From positions 1-24,462 of the forward strand of contig LWCA01000544.1 in assembly GCA_001642005.1 (NCBI GenBank): a stretch of DNA of 24,462 nucleotides, in the 5' to 3' direction. A model generated the notes under the pieces. The model was not told where the DNA came from and ran no database searches. It was given only the letters and a program-made list of their open reading frames with translations. The number at the start of each line of letters is the position of its first letter. Within the stretch, counting starts at the first letter, position 1. Both the position numbers and the translations under genes were made by a program. This document shows positions 19,036-24,462 of this stretch, in pieces. Origin of the DNA: Intoshia linei (Eukaryota; Orthonectida; Rhopaluridae).

Positions 19036-20274
19036 ATGCCTGCAAATTCACCACAAGTAGAGAATAACAAGAGTATTATAAATACTCTTCTTTGTCACAG
19101 ACAGGGAAGCGAGGATGAGGGGTTCGCTAAACGAGCAATAGAAAGTTTGGTAAAAAAATTAAGGGATAAACCTTCAGAGTTGGAAAATTTGCTTACGGCC
19201 GTTACCACGAATGGCACAATGAAAAGTAATTGCGTTACAATTCAGCGTACTCTTGATGGCAGATTACAAGTAAATTTTTATCATTAATTATCTGACGCAA
19301 ACAAGCGACCAAGGGCCGCTTTAATGTATAAAAATTGACATTATATTCTTTAATTCAACCGATTGAATTTGAATGATTTTATGACTAATTTATTTAGTGC
19401 GGCCCACTTGAAGGTTGCACACCAATCTAACCTATAACAATTCAATATAGGTTGCTGGTAGAAAAGGATTTCCTCATGTTATATATACAAGAATTTGGCG
19501 GTGGCCAAATTTAATTAAAAATGAACTTAAACATTCAGAAATGTGCCGACATGCTTTTGATCTCAAGCACGAATTAGTCTGCATAAATCCATACCATTAT
19601 GAACGAGTTATATCGTCTGGAATAGATCTGGTCGGTTTGAACCTTTACCCTACAGCTAATTATAATTCACTGATTGCTAAATCTAGGTTATATTTTACAT
19701 TTTTTTTTAATACCATTTATAGGCCAGCTAAAAATACTGATGACCAGAAAGTTTCTAATTCTAACGCTAAAATAAAAAAGATTGAAAAATCAAATCACGA
19801 TAAAACACCCAAAGTTAATTGCGGAAATTTTAATTCCAATAACCAAAATTTTCAACCAAACACCTTTCGTACAGAACAGTCTCAGACATTACCCAATGAT
19901 TCTAACGTGTGGACTTCAAATATTTACAATAATAATAATAAAATTCCTTACACCATTCAAAACCAAAACGTGATTAACCAACCCCCACATTGGAATGTTC
20001 CTATTATGGACAATAATTCTCAGTATTTAAATCATAAAGCACCAATAGATTCAAGTAATGGTGTTAAAACAAGATTGTCAAATCTATCTCAACCTGAAAA
20101 TTGGTGCACTATCGCATATTTTGAAAAAGACCAGCAAGTCGGTGAAACTTTTAAGGCTCTCGCTGAATTTCCTGCAATCATTATTGATGGATACACTGAT
20201 CCGTCTAGTTTGGATAGATTTTGTCTAGGGCAATTATCGAATGTTCATCGTACAACTGACAGTGAAAAAGCTAG
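19036..20274 (+). CDS. Smad4: Smad4-type co-Smad, 5' part (continues past the window)
   Basis: Shared partner of receptor-activated Smads in TGF-beta/BMP signalling; binds DNA through MH1 and Smads through MH2. Exons 19036-19269, 19451-19686 and 19723-20274 give the first ~340 residues. MH1 (about 10-140) has [31 protein letters not shown] (end of exon 1) then [19 protein letters not shown] with the DNA-binding hairpin, and Cys/His zinc ligands including [11 protein letters not shown]. An Asn-rich linker follows, then MH2 from about 280 ([36 protein letters not shown]). The frame stops at a donor (20275) after KAR, where human Smad4 continues LHIGKG; no such exon was found to the window end. 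ATG 19036 is the first after an in-frame TGA at 18979. The 36-bp intron 19687-19722 could be retained in frame. Confidence 0.92.
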
Positions 20275-20332
20275 GTTCATTTTATTTATTTTTATTAATT
20301 TTTTAATCACGTTCTTACATTTAATTTAAATA

Positions 20333-21211
20333 CAGTCTAACTCGTCAATAATGAATATCGTAAATAATGAACGAGTTTTGGTCAAAATTCATCCCTTCTA
20401 TAGTAAATTTCTTATACATTCATTATTTATCGTGATTTTTTAATAATGAATCTGAATTTATTGACTAAATGGAATGTTAACAGTTTTGAAATATGTCACG
20501 TAATTATTAACACGTTAAAAAATTATAGATAAGGAAAGAAAGAGAAGATGTTGCATATTAGATTACATGAAAAAACAATAGTTATACCTGTATATTAAAT
20601 AAAACTTTTTTTTATATTTTGTTAGTTGCATATTGTCGAAAATAAGTTTATAAATAACTTTTTTATTTGTCTATTGCAGTGTTTCTCAATTTTTTTTCGC
20701 TGTGGACAATATTTTATTTAAAAAAAAATCTGTGGACCTCCATAAATGAACATTTTTCATATGCCCGGTTGGCGGATGACATTTCATGTTAATCAATATA
20801 TGAATTTATTAGTATTCTTACTAAATTTTTAAACCTTTATAAAATAATTTTGTTAATCATGGACTACGGTGTGAATTACTGGTCTATCGGATATAATAAA
20901 TATGCACGTTTTTTAAAACATTGGCTTTCTTTCAAATCTACAGTTTTTGGTTCATAAATTGGTACAGTTTATTAAAAAGGTATCCATTTAATTCGAAATG
21001 TTAATTAAATCCCCGATATAATTAATGAATGTGTCTATCGCATGAAGTTTGCCGTTAATTATTGACGAATTAGACTTGATTACGTATATTATGATGAAAT
21101 AAACTTCATTGTTTAGATATTTCTTCAAATGTTCATTAAATCACCAAATTGTTTAATAATGAATGTGCCAAAAATCCAACATTTAACGTTCATTATTGAC
21201 GAGTCTGACTG
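20333..21211. mobile_element. pogo/Tigger-like element
   Basis: Starts CAGTC then ACTCGTCAATAATGAA, and ends with the reverse complement of almost the same ~23 bases (two mismatches). It is flanked by TA on both sides, the target duplication of Tc1/mariner/pogo elements. AATAATGAA recurs near both ends. A third, internal terminus-like copy lies at 21055-21078, so two elements may be fused or the end duplicated. A hAT (20677-20881) is nested in it. No transposase. It lies in the last visible Smad4 intron. Confidence 0.78.
20677..20881. mobile_element. hAT MITE nested in the pogo-like element
   Basis: Starts CAGTGTTTCTCAATTTTT and ends GTGTGAATTACTG. The flanking octamers GTCTATTG (20669-20676) and GTCTATCG (20882-20889) agree at seven of eight. 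Being inside the pogo-like element, it is the younger of the two. Length 205 bp, non-coding. Confidence 0.75.
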
Positions 21212-21225
21212 TATTCAATAAAAAT

Positions 21226-21280
21226 GTGCCCTCGGCAGAGTTAGGTGCTGTTTGTACGTAGTACATAACAATCAAGCTAG
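21226..21280 (+). mobile_element. solo Helitron 3' end
   Basis: GTGCCCTCGGCAGAG, the hairpin CTGTTTGTAC gta GTACATAACA, and CTAG at 21277-21280. Only the terminal ~55 bp are present, beginning about 15 bp after the pogo-like element. The next base starts the 5'-TCC end of a full-length copy of the same family, so two Helitron ends touch head to tail. Confidence 0.75.
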
Positions 21281-22957
21281 TCCTAACTTATATAAAAGGC
21301 CACGCAATTTTTGTTTGTGTGTGTGTGTCTTACTTTATTGAAATAACTAACACTCTTAAAATTTTTTAAAGACCACATTTCAATTACAGTTTTTTCTGGG
21401 GCGTATAATAAGATAAATTTCAACATCCCAATTTCACATCTTAAGGGTCAAAAACCCCTGTTGTCCCTCTTTTTGAAAATTAAACAAGTTGGAAAATTTA
21501 AAAAAATATATACGCTGATGCGGATTTTAAAATCATAAACATTATCATAAATTTAAATTTAAAAAAATTATACCTTCATGGCCAAAACCACAAATTCCCT
21601 TCCTTTTTTTGAAAACAGCCCTAGAATTTTAAAAAAATTACAGGTGGTAGAGTTGTATCATTTTAAAATCACATAAAAAATTTCAATCCAAATAAGTGAC
21701 GACTTCACGGTCAAAAAAGCATTTAATTCATATATTTTTTTCTCGCAATATTTTATTAAAACCAAAAATGTGAAATAATTAATGGTGCAAAAATTAAAAA
21801 AAAGGATTATTATAATAGAGCTTATTCCAGTTAATATAAATACAAAATTTGAACCCCAGAAATCTACGCATTCCCGGTGAAAAATAATTTTTAATATATT
21901 ATTAACCAATATTTTTCATTGATCCTAAAATTTTAAAAAAAATGTGTATTGTACGTCTACACATTTCCAATGAAGACATATGGGTGAAAAAATCTATATA
22001 ATTCATTCCTTCGGAATTTTTTTTATTGCTACGCAATTTTTAAATTTCAAATTTTTATTTTCAAAACATTTTTTATAATCTTCAAATTTTAACACTACAG
22101 CAACGAATTTATAAAATTAAATTTATATTAACTGAAACGTGTTATTTTTTTATTGATAATTGTTACAGATTTAACATAAAATGGTAAAAAGAAAACTACA
22201 TTTAGTAGCTAACAGTCTAAATTAATGAAGATGAGACGTCTCAATGAGTCTCAAAAAGAACATATCCGAAATAGGTAAGACAACAATTGTTTTTTTAATT
22301 TTTTTTAATTAATCATCATATTGTATTTATTCTGATTTACATTTAGGAAAATTTTCAGTAGACAATTCAATTTTAATATAAAACAAAAAAAAAGGCCAAA
22401 AGTATGGACACATTTTTAACATCAATAATTTTTATATTACAATCCTTCGCAATAATGGTAAAATTCGACTGAAATATGATTACAAAGTGATGATTCCGTC
22501 AATTATTGATACACAATTGGTATTTTTAAGTATTTATTAAATTGGTACTGAATATGTCATCACATTGAAAATGACAAAATAGGTTTTTATAATTGTATTT
22601 TTTTTGGAATTTATGCTATTTATGACAATTTGTAGGATTGTACTGTTTTTACTTAATTTTTAATATTATACACACATTCTGTCTAATAAATTAAAAAAAT
22701 GGGATAACAATTGTTTATAAAAAATCTTTACGCAAATGTTAACAAACAAAAAATTAAGATGAAATAATTCAGTTTAAAGTAAAAAGTAATGTGATATGAT
22801 GGTTCCACCTGAAACAAATTTGGGAACCATTTCTTTAAAAGATTGATAATAGTTAATAGTAGGATTTTCAACGTGAATTTATTTTTTTGGTATAGTAAAA
22901 GAGTGCCCTCAGTAGAGCTAGGTGCTGTTTGTACGTAGTACAAAACTGCCAAGCTAG
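21281..22957 (+). mobile_element. full-length Helitron (copy F)
   Basis: Begins TCCTAACTTATATAAAAG, followed by a TTTGTTTGTGTGTGTGTG tract, and ends with the hairpin CTGTTTGTAC gta GTACAAAACTG and CTAG at 22954-22957 before T. 5'-TC, 3'-CTRR, a subterminal hairpin and no target duplication are Helitron hallmarks. It is 1677 bp with no intact Rep/helicase; a decayed ORF start remains at 22181-22275. All other copies in the window can be aligned to it, so it serves as local reference. It lies in the presumed Smad4 intron. Confidence 0.75.
22181..22275 (+). pseudogene. possible remnant of Helitron ORF start
   Basis: ATG at 22181 opens MVKRKLHLVANSLN and stops; a different frame continues MKMRRLNESQKEHIRNR to a GTAAG-like donor. 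Short basic, Arg- and Glu-rich N-termini of this kind occur in autonomous Helitron proteins. One indel separates the frames and nothing of the Rep or helicase domains follows. The assignment rests mainly on its position inside a Helitron. Confidence 0.35.
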
Positions 22958-23645
22958 TTACGTATAAAAGTTAATCGCAAAGTCATGTTTGCATTGCATA
23001 ATAATTCGTGTACATTTTGGATTAATTTACTACTATTTTATTACTAAATATAGTGCATTTCTCATGTTTGGTGAGGAGAAACTCATCACTCTAGTGAAAA
23101 GCCAGCCATATTGTAATACCTGGAAGATAATTGTTAATAATTTGGTTTCAATGAAGACTCCCCATTCATAAAATGGATGATAAGATATGTACTTGACGAG
23201 TCGTAAAGAGATAACTGTGTTTGAAAGACTTTGTATGCAGTTAAAAAAAGTAAACAAACACTTTATCTTTCTTAGCTTACTGTTTTTATAGTTATATCTA
23301 TACAGTAAAGTTCATAAAATGAATGAAAATTTCATTTGCACAAGTTTTAACACTTTTGTAATAGAAATCAGATAGATAAATTCGATAAACGAGGTATATT
23401 ACTTACAAATGTTTATAAATTAAAATATTTAAAACGAAAATTTGTATACAACGCAATTTCATCGCATTTACATTTTTTGGAAAAATGAAAACGGTTAATT
23501 AATTAAAAACACAATAAACTGTTTCGTCTTGTTAGCGTAAATATAAATTATTTTATTGTAGTCTACTCGTTCATACAAAATATACTTTTGAAGAGAAAAT
23601 AATAACAATTTAATCGTTGATTATAGACTAAGTTATTGGTTCAAA
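22958..23645. other. unassigned DNA in the presumed Smad4 intron
   Basis: A less AT-rich stretch at about 23040-23260 is open on both strands. The + frame reads GEEKLITLVKSQPYCNTWK; the minus frame (23033-23257, 74 codons) reads YHPFYEWGVFIETKLLTIIF. The minus frame faintly resembles PQ-loop membrane proteins and the + frame faintly resembles a MADF domain, neither convincingly. It does not match the missing Smad4 MH2 sequence. Confidence 0.3.
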
Positions 23646-23653
23646 CATTAGAA

Positions 23654-23806
23654 CAATGGTTCTCAAACTTGGGTCCGTGAGACCATGTTCAGGGGTCCGC
23701 AAGTTTACATAAAATTTTGAATTATTCAATTCAATATTTTCAAGTTCTCTATTATACGAGCTATACTGTTTGAAATCCTTATATTTAAAAATTTTGAGAA
23801 CCCCTG
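23654..23806. mobile_element. 153-bp hAT MITE
   Basis: Starts CAATGGTTCTCAAACTTG and ends TTTTGAGAACCCCTG, with a perfect 8-bp duplication CATTAGAA on both sides (23646-23653 and 23807-23814). The intact duplication suggests a fairly recent insertion. Non-coding. Confidence 0.85.
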
Positions 23807-23814
23807 CATTAGAA

Positions 23815-24462
23815 TCTAAAGATTAGACTAAATAACGACAATGAATCACAAATTGCGTTGTTATTTAAACTTATCCATGGTTAATATAATTGTAAAAATA
23901 ATCTCTACTTGGCGGATTATATGACGTCAACTACGCGACAACATTTGTATAACAAAGTGATGGACCTTATTAACTGTGCTTAGTAGCCAAATCACTATAA
24001 CAGTTCGATGACAAGAAACAATTGCATTTCGCATTTTCGTCAAACATTATTTCAATTTTCACAAATTGCAAATTCATACATGATTTAAAATTCAACACTC
24101 ATATTTCCAATTTTACCTGTATTCAAATATTTTAATTTAAACTTGTATCCGAGGTAATTTATAGTAAACATTTAATTACGTAAAATTATATTATCGATCA
24201 TAATTGCGTGATTTGATGTGTATTTAAATTGAGATTTTTAAGTTATGTTTATCTTTAGATTTAAATGCACAACTCCAATTCTAACAAAGAATTCAACAGT
24301 GGTACAAAGAGACATATAAATAATAGTAATTTTTCATTTTATTACCTCAGTATTCTGGAATTAATTTTTCATTTTTTTAAAATTTGGCAACAATTTTGGA
24401 AACATTCGTAATATTTTAAAACACAAAATGAGTTTCATTTTGAATCCTGTCTCTTATTAACA
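23815..24462. other. window tail, no firm gene
   Basis: AT-rich. A 48-codon frame at 24265-24411 (+) begins MHNSNSNKEFNSGTKRHINN and continues hydrophobic, after an AG acceptor at 24258-24259. No family is recognised. The rest of Smad4 MH2 was sought here and not found. Confidence 0.35.

Noticed and set aside
20619-20660. Possible next Smad4 MH2 exon: TTGCATATT reads Leu-His-Ile after an acceptor
   Set aside because: The splice phase does not fit exon 3, and the sequence after Leu-His-Ile does not follow MH2.
21226-22957. LTR retrotransposon with 55-bp direct repeats at both ends
   Set aside because: The ends lack TG...CA, there is no target duplication, and hairpin plus CTAG with a 5'-TC end fits a Helitron better.
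1-24462. CRISPR array, rRNA, complete tRNA gene, bacterial-type operon or defence system
   Set aside because: No regularly spaced repeats, no rRNA or full tRNA sequence, and the genes are intron-split animal genes.

Overview
The window is AT-rich animal (metazoan) nuclear DNA. Four genes with animal-specific domains can be read by hand-splicing GT-AG introns: a BarH-like homeobox gene, a tetraspanin, a complete Wnt most like Wnt11, and the 5' part of a Smad4-type co-Smad. All four lie on the + strand. Most uninterrupted ORFs here are single exons or noise, because nearly every gene is cut by introns. Many introns are only 35-55 bp, while every intron above about 700 bp contains or borders transposon DNA. 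Tiny introns, short proteins and close spacing suggest a compact invertebrate genome. A miniaturised parasitic lineage such as an orthonectid would fit, but that is only a guess.

Layout: 1-419 is the 3' part of a Helitron. A possible last exon of an upstream gene lies at 604-701. The Bar-class gene is 2038-4128, with a 1.5-kb second intron holding a hAT element with a perfect 8-bp target duplication. 4129-6882 is intergenic and holds a Helitron fragment, a decayed ZBED-type hAT transposase and a hAT MITE. The tetraspanin is 6883-13525 (seven exons found). Its 5.1-kb second intron is a transposon nest: a small MITE, a Helitron with an embedded hAT, an assembly join marked by two Ns, and a hAT that itself contains a Helitron. 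Wnt11 is 14091-18660 (ten exons, 389 aa, signal peptide to last cysteines). Smad4 starts at 19036; its MH1 domain, linker and first ~60 residues of MH2 are present, and the rest lies beyond the window. Its last visible intron holds a pogo/Tigger-like element with a nested hAT, then a full-length Helitron abutting a solo Helitron 3' end, then a small hAT MITE.

The genes are developmental: Bar proteins are neural and sensory transcription factors, Wnt11 is a secreted ligand, Smad4 is the shared nuclear partner of TGF-beta/BMP receptor Smads, and tetraspanins organise membrane microdomains. Nothing shows that they act as a unit. I see no prokaryote-type operon, CRISPR array, rRNA or complete tRNA gene. 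The most noteworthy observations are the bimodal introns, the head-to-tail Helitron junction, the probable scaffold artefact around 8950-9918, and small oddities in the tetraspanin and Wnt11 genes.
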